Shown here piece after piece: positions 45,601-54,856 of a stretch of 64,000 nucleotides of DNA (position 1 is its first letter; every line of letters starts with the position of its first letter). This DNA comes from Desmodesmus armatus (Eukaryota > Chlorophyta > Chlorophyceae > Sphaeropleales > Scenedesmaceae): assembly GCA_007449985.2 (NCBI GenBank), contig VIIQ02000827.1, positions 620,001 to 684,000 of the forward strand, read 5' to 3'. The notes beneath the pieces were generated by a model. It did no database searches. It was not told where the DNA came from and saw only the letters and a list, made by a program, of their open reading frames with translations. Position numbers and translations under genes: made by a program.

Positions 45601-48600
45601 GACCCAACAGCAGTCTCAACAGCAGCAGTGTCGCTTACAGGACCAGCTAGAGGCTACCCAGCAGTCTGTCCAGCCCTTGCAGCAACAGGTCCGTCAGCTA
45701 CAGCAGGACCTGCAGTTGTCTCAACACCAGTTGCATGAGGCAGCTTCCATGCACGACCAGTTGACTGCAGAGGTGCAGCACTGGTACGGCAAAGCTTGCA
45801 GCAGCCAAGCCGAGCTGCGGCAGGTGCAGCAGCAGCATGACAGCATGGCTGCTGAGCTGCAGCTGTGGCGGCAGTGGGCTGCCCAGCAACAGCAGCTAGA
45901 TGCCCCGCAGCAGTTTGACAGTCAGGAGGCTGGCACACCCCCTGGGTACCCGCCTCTTGCTGCCCCTAGTGCCAGCAGCGGCTGCAGCAGCCCCGTCTCT
46001 GCTGCTGCCTTCTCCAGCAGCAGTGGCAACAGCAGCCCTGTCACAGCTTTCCCTTCTGGCAGCAACAGCCCGGTCAGCCTTGCCCCCAGCGGCAACGGTG
46101 GCTGGCAGGATGATGCACTTGACGACACACGCAGCAGTGTGATGCCCTTTGTGGTTGCTCCTGTGGGTGGTTCTGGGGACTTCGCACTTGTCCCCTCCCC
46201 GTCTGTTTCTTGTTTGGCCCTTGCATCAGGTGGTTTTTCTGGCGCATTTGTGTTTGGTGGCTACGCATCTGCAGCTCCGCAGGTTCGCAGCCGAGTCGGT
46301 CTTCCCTTCTCAGCAGCAGCAGCAGCAGCTCAGCCAGTGCAGCTCCCTGAGCGCACTGCTGGTGGCTTAGACCAGGTGCCCTGGTCTAGGTCAGTTGGAG
46401 GCCCCGGTCCCCCGTAGTGCGTTTTTTTTTTCTGGCAGCAGCGCGCAGCTGGTGTGTGCTCTAGCGGCACACTTGTCTGGTTTGGTTGGTAAGTGCTTTG
46501 AGTGCCAGCACTGCCCTGCCCTGGTGACTGTGGGTTGTGGGCGATTGTAACGCTTACATCAAAAAGATCACTACATTATGTAGCGTTCTTATTGGTGCAT
46601 GCGTGCTTTTGTGTACACCTGTCAGAGCAGCTTGCATTACAGGTGTGACATGTGTGATGCAGTTACTCTGCCAGTTGCCAGCCCAGCCATTTAGGCCGTG
46701 CACCCGCCACATTCATTGGTGGTGTAGGTCTAGCTTGTTGGTGTGCTTTCAGTTTTCTGTTGTGGTGCGTGTGTGCGCTTTTCTGGTTGGTCTTGGGTGC
46801 CGTCACAATCGCCCACACCTACATTCTCCTTGGCAAGTTGGCGTGCTTTGTCTGTTGCTTGATAACTTACTGCTTTTGGCATTGCTTGTGGTTTGATCTT
46901 CTGGTGGACACGCGGTGCGCCTTCTTGGCCCCATTGCGTGCCCTCTTTCCGCCTGCAACAGGCTGATGGTGATGGCTTGTGCCGTAGGAGGTGCTGGCTG
47001 GACGTGGGTGCCCTACTTATGTTAGCGGCAGGTTCAGTAGAACCTCTTCGTGCGTATTATGTTCACTTTTCGTCTTTGTTTGTGTGCTGTGCGTACGTTC
47101 AGGCCAGGGTCCCTTGTCGGCTGTGCCGATCCCTTGATACTGTGTGGACCTTGGTGCCCTGGCTACGCCTTGTTTCAGTTTGGCGTGATCTTCTTGTCCT
47201 GCAGTGTTTACTTGCTTGTGTCTGGATCGGGAGTGCACCATGCGCTACATTCCCCTCCTCTTGTCTGCTTGTTCCAGGGTTGAACGTGGTTCCCCTGATG
47301 TCTCTGGAACGGGAGTGCACCATGCGCTGCATCCCCCTCCTCTTGTCTACTTGTTCCAGGGTTGAGTGGCTCCCCTGATGCCTGTCTGTCTGCCTTGTTC
47401 ACATGGATGTATCATTCCCATGTTCTCCACTTGACTGAGGGTTGAGCTGGCTCCCCTTTCAGTTGTAGAGGTCTGTTCTGCTCTGTTTTGCCTCTTGGGC
47501 ACACGGGTGCTCTCTTCTGTGGTGATCCTTCTTTTGTTTCCCTTCCGTGGTTGGTGCTTTCCGCAGAGTTGGCTGGTCTTTTGTCTGCATTGTTCACTTT
47601 GTGTGGTGTACTGTGTTACAGGCGCCCCTGTGGCCTTGCAGATGCTTGTGCGGGTGTGTTGGCAGGGTGGGTGCAAGGTGTGTGTGGCTGGTGGGGTTGT
47701 GTGTGTTGGGATATTGCTTCCTTCAATTTTTTCTGCAGTGGTGCAGTCAGGAGGATTTGAGGCGGGTACTGTCCTTCCGCTCTTCCTGCTCTGGGGGGTA
47801 GGAGGCGTAGCCACGCAGTTGTCGAGCAGGCTGAGCGTTAGTCCAGCAGTTGGAGACTGACGTGTGTAGAGATGGGTGAGACTGCAGTGAGAATGCAGTG
47901 ATCAGCCTGTTGTGGTGAAGTGGACACTACACAGTATCAGGGTGTCGTGATGAGAGTGAGAAAGAAAGTGTGTCAATTGGACAGCCTGCATGAAGCATGT
48001 GTCAGTGTGTCGGTCTACAGTGGATGTCGATGAGGTCGATACAGCAAGGATACTCGGTTCCTGTGACTGCAGTACTCACTGTAACATGTGATGTGTGGTG
48101 TTGTGCAGTGTGGTGTGTTGAATGCAGATGAACGATTGTAACCGCTTACATCAAAAGGATCACTACACTGGGTTGATGTGTGCCTGGGTGCACGGCCGCT
48201 TCCTCACACACATGGCAGCTGCTGTGTGCGGTTTGGCCTTGGGCCATCATCCCTAACAATGAAACCAACAGTGTGACAAGCATACGGACCCTGTCAGAGT
48301 GACATTGGCTGTCAGCCCAGCAGCCGTACGCTGTTCGCTCAATTCTTGCTGCTCAAGCCAGTTGTGTGCAGTCGCCAACCTCTCTCCAGTCTGCTGCTGT
48401 CCCTCACAACCCTAGACACATACTGGCCGCTTGACAGTCTGCTGCTGTCCTCGACAACCCTAGACATGGTACTGGTATCAACATACCTGGCCGTTGCTAT
48501 CTTCTGCCACAAGCGCTTGGTGACTGCCCTCCCCACCCGCCAAAAGTCGCTGCCACGCCAGCTCAATAACATCCTCTGGTACGGAGGCCTTGTACCACTC

Positions 48601-48688
48601 GATATAGTCTTTAAACAGTGACAGCCAGGCTTGCTTGTCTGATTCCGTTACTGGGCGCACCAAGGGCTGTCTATGCCTGCTTTCTTGC

Positions 48689-48723
<35 letters not shown>

Positions 48724-48846
48724 GCCGGTGGCAGGGATTGCACTGCCTGTGTTTGACCTTTTGGCGGGGTATAAACATTGTGAGGGTTTAGTTTTTATAC
48801 CAAGGGGTGAAGTGCGGCTGTTTGGCTGCTTCCCAGCGTGATGCAT
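42668..48846 (-). CDS. GNAT-family N-acetyltransferase, three exons
   Basis: Exon 1 48487-48846 (start ATG at 48846), exon 2 44041-44130, exon 3 42668-42837, about 206 residues. Exon 1 has a Gln-rich leader, then VTESDKQAWLSLFKDYIEWY and LVAEDSNGQ. Exon 2 reads LVGLAHILLHRSTWSATHYC followed by YLEDLYVHNE. Exon 3 carries the acetyl-CoA loop VRGGGVGQALIEAVY and VYWQTHEMNYRAR, then LYDKLGRKSAFIL in a different frame. These match single-domain GNAT acetyltransferases; substrate unknown, cytosolic as far as I can see. A single missing base in the C run 42722-42725 explains the frame change and restores the expected C-terminus and stop at 42668. Intron 1 is 4.4 kb because it holds the mobile element 44297-48167; intron 2 holds a duplicated exon 2. 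Confidence 0.85.
43713..43802 (-). pseudogene. Duplicate of GNAT exon 2
   Basis: The minus strand reads SWSATHYCYLEDLYMHHE followed by a GTGTGT donor, matching the second half of the real exon 2 (44041-44130). The first half has diverged (NLRGHAPTPS in place of LAHILLHRST). Flanking C-rich sequence and an AACTTGGGG-containing stretch are also duplicated (about 43465 and 43932), so this is a segmental duplication. Alternative use as a mutually exclusive exon is possible in phase but not supported. Confidence 0.75.
44297..44456 (+). repeat. Direct repeat, left copy (about 158 bp)
   Basis: Nearly identical to 46579-46736, from TGTAGCG through TCTAGCTT. The copies differ at only a few positions. 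Confidence 0.95.
44777..45003. repeat. Perfect 113-bp inverted repeat with a 1-base centre
   Basis: Bases 44777-44889 are the exact reverse complement of 44891-45003, centred on 44890. A further direct copy of the inner part lies at 44697-44753. It sits in front of the gag-like ORF in the candidate mobile element. Confidence 0.97.
44945..44962 (+). promoter_or_regulatory. Candidate primer-binding site
   Basis: TGGTGGAGTCGGAGGGCA begins with TGG, the complement of a tRNA 3' CCA end, and lies 79 bases before the gag-like ORF. The same 18 bases occur at 63799-63816, and inverted at 44818-44835 in the other hairpin arm. Confidence 0.5.
45041..46417 (+). CDS. Coiled-coil Gln-rich protein, gag-like
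   Basis: One uninterrupted ORF of 458 residues. Residues about 25-300 are heptad-patterned and dominated by Gln, Leu and Glu (for example LSEQRARQLEQLLQQAESQ), predicting a long coiled coil. Two similar units (HQWYELSKLLQDRLQQQ near residue 87 and QHWYGKACSSQAELRQVQQQ near 245) suggest internal duplication. The tail is Ser/Gly/Pro-rich with repeated SGNSSPV-type words. No zinc knuckle, protease, RT or integrase is visible. Its place between two direct repeats and after a PBS-like site suggests the structural protein of a non-autonomous retroelement; a captured host coiled-coil protein is the alternative. Confidence 0.6.
   Translation: MVRILPYGFGRFVEVDEQFLTQGSQSQQLQHAEAERAAAQEQASQLQRQLELSEQRARQLEQLLQQAESQQDQLSAEAHQWYELSKLLQDRLQQQSLGQEQQLQQEVTKLQQQLEHSNSRSEQLEQQLQCSQQQLQCAEQQAQQQQLQYNQRERLQLQEQQDQCIQLQFQVIQLQTQVIQVQSQLEQTQQQSQQQQCRLQDQLEATQQSVQPLQQQVRQLQQDLQLSQHQLHEAASMHDQLTAEVQHWYGKACSSQAELRQVQQQHDSMAAELQLWRQWAAQQQQLDAPQQFDSQEAGTPPGYPPLAAPSASSGCSSPVSAAAFSSSSGNSSPVTAFPSGSNSPVSLAPSGNGGWQDDALDDTRSSVMPFVVAPVGGSGDFALVPSPSVSCLALASGGFSGAFVFGGYASAAPQVRSRVGLPFSAAAAAAQPVQLPERTAGGLDQVPWSRSVGGPGPP
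46579..46736 (+). repeat. Direct repeat, right copy (about 158 bp)
   Basis: Counterpart of 44297-44456. It follows the end-like sequence CATCAAAAAGATCACTACA (46557-46575) after the three bases TTA. Confidence 0.95.
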
Positions 48847-50237
48847 GCTGAGTTGGCAATGATGATCTCACTGATCTGTCGACTTTGCAAGGTCACGAAA
48901 CGGTACGTGGCGTAGAAGCAATGATCAATCACATTGTACTTGCACTATTTCGTTCTGTTTGGTCTGTACGGCACAATATCCAAGATCAGAAAGCGTACCG
49001 TAAGAGCCCATGACCGGTTTGTCACCGATAACAACCCTACTCCTCAGTCACCAGGGTCGGATCCACAAACCCTTCATGCTAAGCAAGACTTACACTAGGT
49101 GTACACGAAACGGGCAGCTTCGCTGGATGCACCAGAAGAGAGCAGGCACCACATCTACAGAGTACACGTACTGCCCTGGACATGGCAGTACACTAGTGCT
49201 TTGTAATAAGATCGCAGAGGCTGAAGCTGCCGTGTCTGTCAACGAAAAGAAGTAGTAAGTGATGCATATGCATGTGCAGTTGAAGCTAGACGAGCTTCGG
49301 GGCCCCCAAACCCTTGGCTCACTGTGACCTGAAGGTGCCTGGCCAGTTGCTGTCCTCCTGCTGGGCTGGATGTAGCATCAAAAGCTCCACTGTGATCATC
49401 TGTGCTGGGTCATGCTGGCTGTTCCTCCTGCTGAGCTGGGTTGGGCTGATGTCAACAATAGCAACATTCTGCCTGCAAAAGCACAAGAAACATACCTGCA
49501 GAACAGCGCAGCAACAAGATGTCAGCACAGCAAAGGAGAGGGGGGTCGACCCCTGCCCCAGTGCAGGCTTATGACACCCTGTTGCTGGCCCTCCTCCAAC
49601 GTGTGACCTTGTGTGACTGGCACCTGTTTCAAACATTTGCAGCTGTTGCACATGTGACAAGATCAAGTGAGATATCGAGGAAGTGAAAGAACAAAGGGAG
49701 AGGATAGTCACACTGTCTGATGGTCTGTTGCTGGGCATGTGTTGTATGTGCTGTTTTGGGGTGTGCTTAGCAGCAGTGACGGTGGGTTGTGATTTCTTGT
49801 CGAAACGAGAGCATCGGCCAGTGTTTTGCTAGTGTGTTGTTGTATCTAGTCTAGTGTAGTTCATGAACCGGGCTCAAAGTGAGTTCCCCAAGTTGATCGC
49901 ATCTGCTCACGGAGCTAGCTGGCCGGGCTCCTAGTCCGAGATAGCATCAGTGAGATAGCATCACACTAGTGCTGCGGAACGCCTGCGGATGGGTTTGTAC
50001 TCAGTAGCTGCGCCCACGTGAATTGCATGTTATCCAGGGTTCCTGATTGGCTCATTGTGCATTGGTCAGCCCCAGCCCAAAGATTCAATGCCGGTGCTGC
50101 AGTGCATCAGGTGGTGGCACTGAACGACATATCCAGCCACCCTTTACTCCCTCTGCTGCTACTGCTGATGCTGCTGTGGTCAGGGTTGAGCCCAACTTCT
50201 GCAGCAGCAGGGTTTAGCATGATGTGTGTTGCGGGCC
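48847..50237. other. Intergenic, no gene recognised
   Basis: Lies between two minus-strand genes. I searched it for the missing end of the MenC domain (a Lys-Pro-Ser strand and Ser-Ser-x-Phe-Glu-Ser) and for MenH and found neither. Confidence 0.4.
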
Positions 50238-50390
50238 TTAAAGGGTTAAACCCTCGTCAAGAGATCTGTCCACAGCTACTGCTATGCCTGTTTCAGCATG
50301 GAAGGTGGACATGTCAGATGGGTCTTGGGTAGGCCCCTCCACATATGCCAATACACTGCTGCTGCTGCTGCTGCTGCCGCTGCTGTCGCC

Positions 50391-50443
<53 letters not shown>

Positions 50444-52177
50444 CGGCATCACTACTTGCCAGTTCCTCTTTCAAGGCCGAGGCAAGCCGAGGGCTTGCTG
50501 CAGCGTCCACGCTCTGTTGGCATCTGCAGTCAGGACAGCGCGCTGACGGCTGCTGCTGCTGCTGCTGTTGACTGCTCTGTGCAGGGCCACGGTCACTGCT
50601 GCATCCGCAATGGCGTCATCCCTACAATGCAGAAGAAGACAGCCAGCAAGGTCCAGGCACAACCCATCAATATCAGCCAGGGGTCAACACCAATTTGGCA
50701 TCATGTTTTGGCAGCTATGGTGTCAGGGCTGGCCAAATTCTTGCATGCATGTCCCAAAAATCACAATCCCCGAACCCTGAGCACCACAGGGCTCATCTCC
50801 TGGCAGCTTTGATTTTGAGCACTGTAGCAGTATGCATGAGCCCCCTCCCACCCTCATGTATGGTAGCTACTGACTACCTGACAGCCAGCAGGACATGTCA
50901 CTCACCTCCTGCCAACCTTGACCTTCAGTACTGTGGCTCCTGCTGCCACAAAAAGCCTCTGCAGCAGCCACAAGCTCACCCACAATCCCCACTCAGCCCA
51001 TTGACACACACACACACACACAGCTCATTGACACACTCCTTGGATGGTGAGATGGTTGATGCATTGGCTGGATGCACTCCCTGTGTCTGCACACCCACAG
51101 ACCCTTCCTGTCACTGCTGTCAGCGTCATTGCTGCCACTGCTGCTACTGCTGCCGCCATTGCTGCCGCTGCTTTGATGTAAACCGGGTGACAGCAGCTGC
51201 GCCAGACCGCACCCCTGTGCTGCTGCTACAGCCTGTAGCAGCGCTGACTCAACAGCATGCCTCACGGTCGGGTGTAGCACAGAGGGGTTTAGCCCAGCCA
51301 CCCGCCTCAACCACCGGGTGATGCTGTTACTGCTGAGGAGGGCAAGGGTTCTAGGCACTGGCGAACCCTGCAGTAAATGGGTCAGCATGGCTAGCTGCTC
51401 TGACCCTTTTTCAGGCGTTAAGGCTTTCAAGGAGTGCAAGCCGGGCATAAAGGCTGCCTCTCCCAACCCCACAAACACCTGCGGCTGCTGCTGCCGCTGC
51501 TGCATATGCTGCTGCCAAACCTGCACATCCTGCTGCTGCTGCCCCTGTGCTACTTGAACAGTCAGCACATATCCCTGCCGGTTGGGTCTGAATCGGAGGA
51601 GCCGCGTCACCCTGCTGCAGCTGCTGCTGCTGCTCCTGCTGCTGCTGCTGCTGTCGTGAGTCAGTGCTGGTCAAGGGTCTTGCCAGGGGTATGCTGTACT
51701 GCTGAACCTGTACAGCGGATATATGCAGTTCAGGCTGCAGCTGTATGCTCGGCAGCAGAGGCAACCCGGCAACCAGCTGCTGCTGTGGCTGCTGCTGCGG
51801 CTGAGGTACGGCTGAGGTGCGGCTGTGAGGCTGTGGTGCTGTGTGTACTGCTGCTGCCACGTCAGCCTGCAGCTGCTGCTGCAGCCACACACTGTAGACC
51901 CTGCATGCGGCAAACAAAACACCACACAGGCATCGGTAAGAGAGGGGAAGTTGGCATGGCCAAGCCTTCATTCCAATTAGCTCTTCATGGACACTATTCA
52001 CGCAACACCACAGCAAGAAGCTGCAACACACCACGGGCAGCAGACACAAGTGCACGATCCTGGTCATGTCTCCCACAGCAACGCGATTAACTTCTGCCTT
52101 AGCTCAAACACAACGCGTGTATAACCCTGTGGGATTCCCCTACCCACCTGTCACTGATGACCTCCACCACGCTGTGC
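50238..52177 (-). pseudogene. Disrupted MenD end plus MenC (o-succinylbenzoate synthase), PHYLLO-like
   Basis: PHYLLO fuses MenF, MenD, MenC and MenH for phylloquinone synthesis in plastids. Here exon 52148-52177 encodes HSVVEVISD, like a MenD end, and joins in phase to an exon from 51900 downward: VQQYSIPLARPLTSTDS, then in another frame TRLLRFRPNRQGY and GEAAFMPGLHSL, and VRHAVESALLQAVAAAQ. A piece at about 50906-50995 holds the catalytic Lys motif VLKVKVGR with frame breaks before it. The last piece has DANRAWTLQQAL, a frame break, then a long poly-Ser insert, YVEGPTQDP and VAVDRSLDEG. The three metal ligands (Asp of DANRAW, first Glu of the EGP box, Asp of DRS) and the KxK lysines remain; usual EEP and DES are EGP and DRS. 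At least four frame breaks and a missing C-terminus suggest a pseudogene, though assembly errors could contribute. Confidence 0.6.
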
Positions 52178-53315
52178 CTGTTGATGCCCCAAGCAGTGGC
52201 CAAAATACAAAGATAAGCTGCAACCAACAAGAGACACATGTCTGACTGCAGTGGATAGCACCTAAGCATGCAGCATACCAGAGCCACACACCTCTTTCCA
52301 CAACAATGCATTGCACTGGACATATGTCCAGTATAGCACCCAGCAGGGCTAGCCCCACTGCAACAGTAACCAAGGATTCAGGAGTGCAACCATGCATGCA
52401 TGGTTGCAGAAATGCAGCAGTGCAAGGGTCACACATCTCAAGTCTGTGCACAACACTGTAGTACATCACAAATGCAGCGGCGGCAGTGTGCAATTGAAGG
52501 AGTACTAATGCCACCTTGGCGGTGCCACAACACCCCGCTCAGTGCCCACCTCATTGCCCAGCTGGCAAGGTGCACTGACAGTTTCTAACCGTCATGCTGG
52601 GCTGTAGTCGACAGTGGACACCAATGCAGGTTCGGCTCCATTGCGGCAACAGCCACGGTCGGCAAAGGCTGTCATATCAGTGAAGCCTTGTAAGCCAGTG
52701 TGCAAGGCTGCACGTACTACGTGCATAGTATGCATATGCAGCATCACCAGAACCCCACAGTTCTGTTCACAACAGTACAAAAGCTGTCATCCACAATCCC
52801 ACAAATCAAAAGTCCTCCTGTCCAGAGCCAGACCCGTCGCTTTAGGGCATAAGACTGACCCGTCTGTGCGGGGGTGCAAGCAGTTGCATGCTTGTTCTGC
52901 ATGTCACCTACAGCCTGTGCGTTCACGTGTCAACAGCTGCCTCTGGCATCAGCAGTGCAAAGGTCCGGTAGACGACAACAGAGCCCCACTGGACGTCGCA
53001 CATCTGTGACAGGTCGCTGATAGCCAGGCAACGGGGTGCTGCACACACTGCCATGAGTCATGCATGATCATATGATCTGCAGGGGCAGTATCCATCACAA
53101 AGTACTGCACACATGCAATGTACCGAGTAACTTGGGCTGTTGTGCCCTCATACAACTGTCACAACATCCTTCAGACACCTTCACTTGCATGAGCGTATGC
53201 AGTAGAATGCAGAAGCTCAAGCCAGCGTTCTCTCTACCCGGTAGACCCGCCTATGCTGGGGGAGTCCCCCAGATTGCGTGACGCCGCCTATGCTGGGGGA
53301 GTCCCCCAGATTGCT
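52178..53315. other. Unassigned interval
   Basis: Could hold more MenD exons on the minus strand, but I found no thiamine-diphosphate motif. A minus-strand stretch with ADRGCC near 52640 weakly recalls the MenD NRGASGID loop; not enough to annotate. Confidence 0.35.
53248..53314. repeat. Two copies of a 30-bp hairpin unit
   Basis: CGCCTATGCTGGGGGAGTCC-type units at 53248-53277 and 53285-53314. Each contains the inverted repeat CTGGGGGA/GTCCCCCAG. They lie immediately beyond the stop codon of the minus-strand membrane-protein gene. Confidence 0.9.
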
Positions 53316-54649
53316 TCAAAGCAGGCGCCGCAGGCCTGCTTGAGACATTTGCCCCCAGTCAACAAGTATCTTGTGGGGCCTGGCTGCATGGTACAAGCGG
53401 TCCACGATGTGCTCCTCCTCGGCATGGATGTAGGTGAAGTCACCATTGACACGTGCAGGCGCCATGTTGATGCTGGTGCAAAGCTCGAATTCTGTCATTA
53501 CCTGCACTTGCAATCGCTGCAGTATGGCACTGGTGTACCTGATACCCGAAAGCTTTTGGTATGCTGCAGCTGCCCAAATGGTGCACCTCATGTTGCCTTG
53601 CGTGAGCATGATGTCCCTCAACTCCTCAGCCAGACTCTCAAGCAGCTGGTCAGTGGTTGCAACCCCCCAGTTAGCCCATGGCACAGCCTCCAGCCACGTG
53701 GCAAACAACCTCACCAGTGCCAGCTGTTGCCGGGTGCGGCTTTGCAGCAGGCCAATCAAGTCAGGCAGCAAGTTGTTGATCCGCAGCAACACCACAAGCC
53801 CCCCATCCCATGTGCCAACTGCGCACAGAGTGTTGAGGGCGGCAAAGCCAACACTGCCTCGTGCAATCCTGCTGGCAACCTGCTGCAGCAACCATGTCTG
53901 TGCTAGGAGCTCTGAGCGGCCGTGCTGAGGCCAAAAGCCAATCATGCTGATGGCTGCATACTGCTCCAGATGGTCCCCTGACTCTATAAAGGTACTGAGC
54001 AGCAGGTGCCCATGGCGATATGCGCAGATGTACTGTACAAGAGCAAGGTAATGCTCCGGCTTAAAGAGTACAGGTGCCCGTTCATTCATGCCATGCTCAG
54101 CTGCCACCTGCTGAATTCCGTTCACTGACCAAACGTACTGAGAAGGGCAGTCACTGCACTTGCCACACAAAGTGAATACAGGATATATAAAGCAGTAGTC
54201 AGATTTTCAACGCCACTCACACCAGTATAGTTGCAAGGCTTCGACAGGCGCCAGACTGCAAGTGCAGCACTAACGCAGGAGAGCACAAGCTGTACAAATA
54301 CCAACAATATGCTGCCGATGAGACTGGCGCTCACAGTGGCCAAAGCAAAGGTCGTGTTTGGACCGTCTGCTGGGTGGTGCTTGGCGATCAGAGGGCGACT
54401 GATTGCATGGCTGAGCTGCAGGGATACTGCATAGCGAAGCCCCTGCAGCAGCAGCACTGCAGAGCACGTGCTGAAGTCCTGGCTGCAAAGTGAGGCACAG
54501 AAGCCACCAAGCAGGACCGCAGTTGCCCATGTGAGTGCGATGAAACTCAAATACCAGGTCAGCTGTTCAAGCGACACCGTGAACACTGCGAATCTCAGGA
54601 TTACAACCGACGTGCCTGAAAACTCTGCCCGTGTGCGTGCATTTGACAT
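53316..54649 (-). CDS. Multi-pass membrane protein with helical cytosolic region, divergent to the TNL
   Basis: The N-terminal frame (54649 down to about 54122) encodes roughly 175 residues with four or five hydrophobic segments, among them LSFIALTWATAVLLGGFCA and SLIGSILLVFVQLVLSCVS, the last LYILYSLCVASAVTALLS. The sequence then continues in another frame to the stop at 53316 with about 270 residues rich in Leu-containing helices (ALVQYICAYRHGHLLLS, LIGLLQSRTRQQLALVRLFA), reminiscent of an ARM/HEAT-like or other alpha-helical fold. The frames overlap around 54120-54170 and the change equals one missing base; I treat it as one protein of about 440-460 residues. No known family recognised. 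It starts 207 bp from the TNL start on the opposite strand, which suggests shared regulation and perhaps a functional pair. Confidence 0.65.
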
Positions 54650-54856
54650 TTTTTATTTCAACAGAAAAACACGTGATTATGCTTGAAACGGGGCAATCTG
54701 ACGCATCCCAGGAAGATATGTTTTTGGCGGGCAGCGGCGGAAAGGACATACTGGCCGGCCTTCCGAGCCAAACCTCGGCACAGGTCACAATTCAGACAGC
54801 ACATGTCGCATTCTGCATCAAAATAAAACATCAAAACGCATGCTCAGGCAAGCACC
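54650..54856. promoter_or_regulatory. Shared divergent promoter
   Basis: The 207 bp between the start codons of the minus-strand membrane protein and the plus-strand TNL must hold both promoters and both 5' UTRs. It contains a G-box core CACGTG at 54670-54675 and a TGACG word near 54699. No TATA box stands out. Confidence 0.6.

Larger units (their letters stand above)
44297..48167 (+). mobile_element. Candidate composite mobile element in GNAT intron 1
   Basis: The segment begins TGTAGCGTCCTTATTGG and ends CATCAAAAGGATCACTACA; the ends are imperfect inverted repeats (TGTAGCG and TGTAGTG). It is flanked on both sides by CTGG (44293-44296 and 48168-48171), a possible 4-bp target duplication. 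Inside, a second start-like sequence at 46579 follows a second end-like sequence (46542-46575) separated only by TTA, so the segment looks like two abutting units, 44297-46575 and 46579-48167. Both share the first about 158 bp. Unit 1 holds the gag-like ORF and a PBS-like 18-mer; unit 2 is T-rich, with an 82-bp duplication (47229, 47311). LTR retroelement remnant or TIR element remains open. Confidence 0.55.

Noticed and set aside
44297..48167. Interpretation as a classical LTR retrotransposon with two full LTRs
   Set aside because: Only about 158 bp at the start and 34 bp at the end are shared; no protease, RT or integrase is present.
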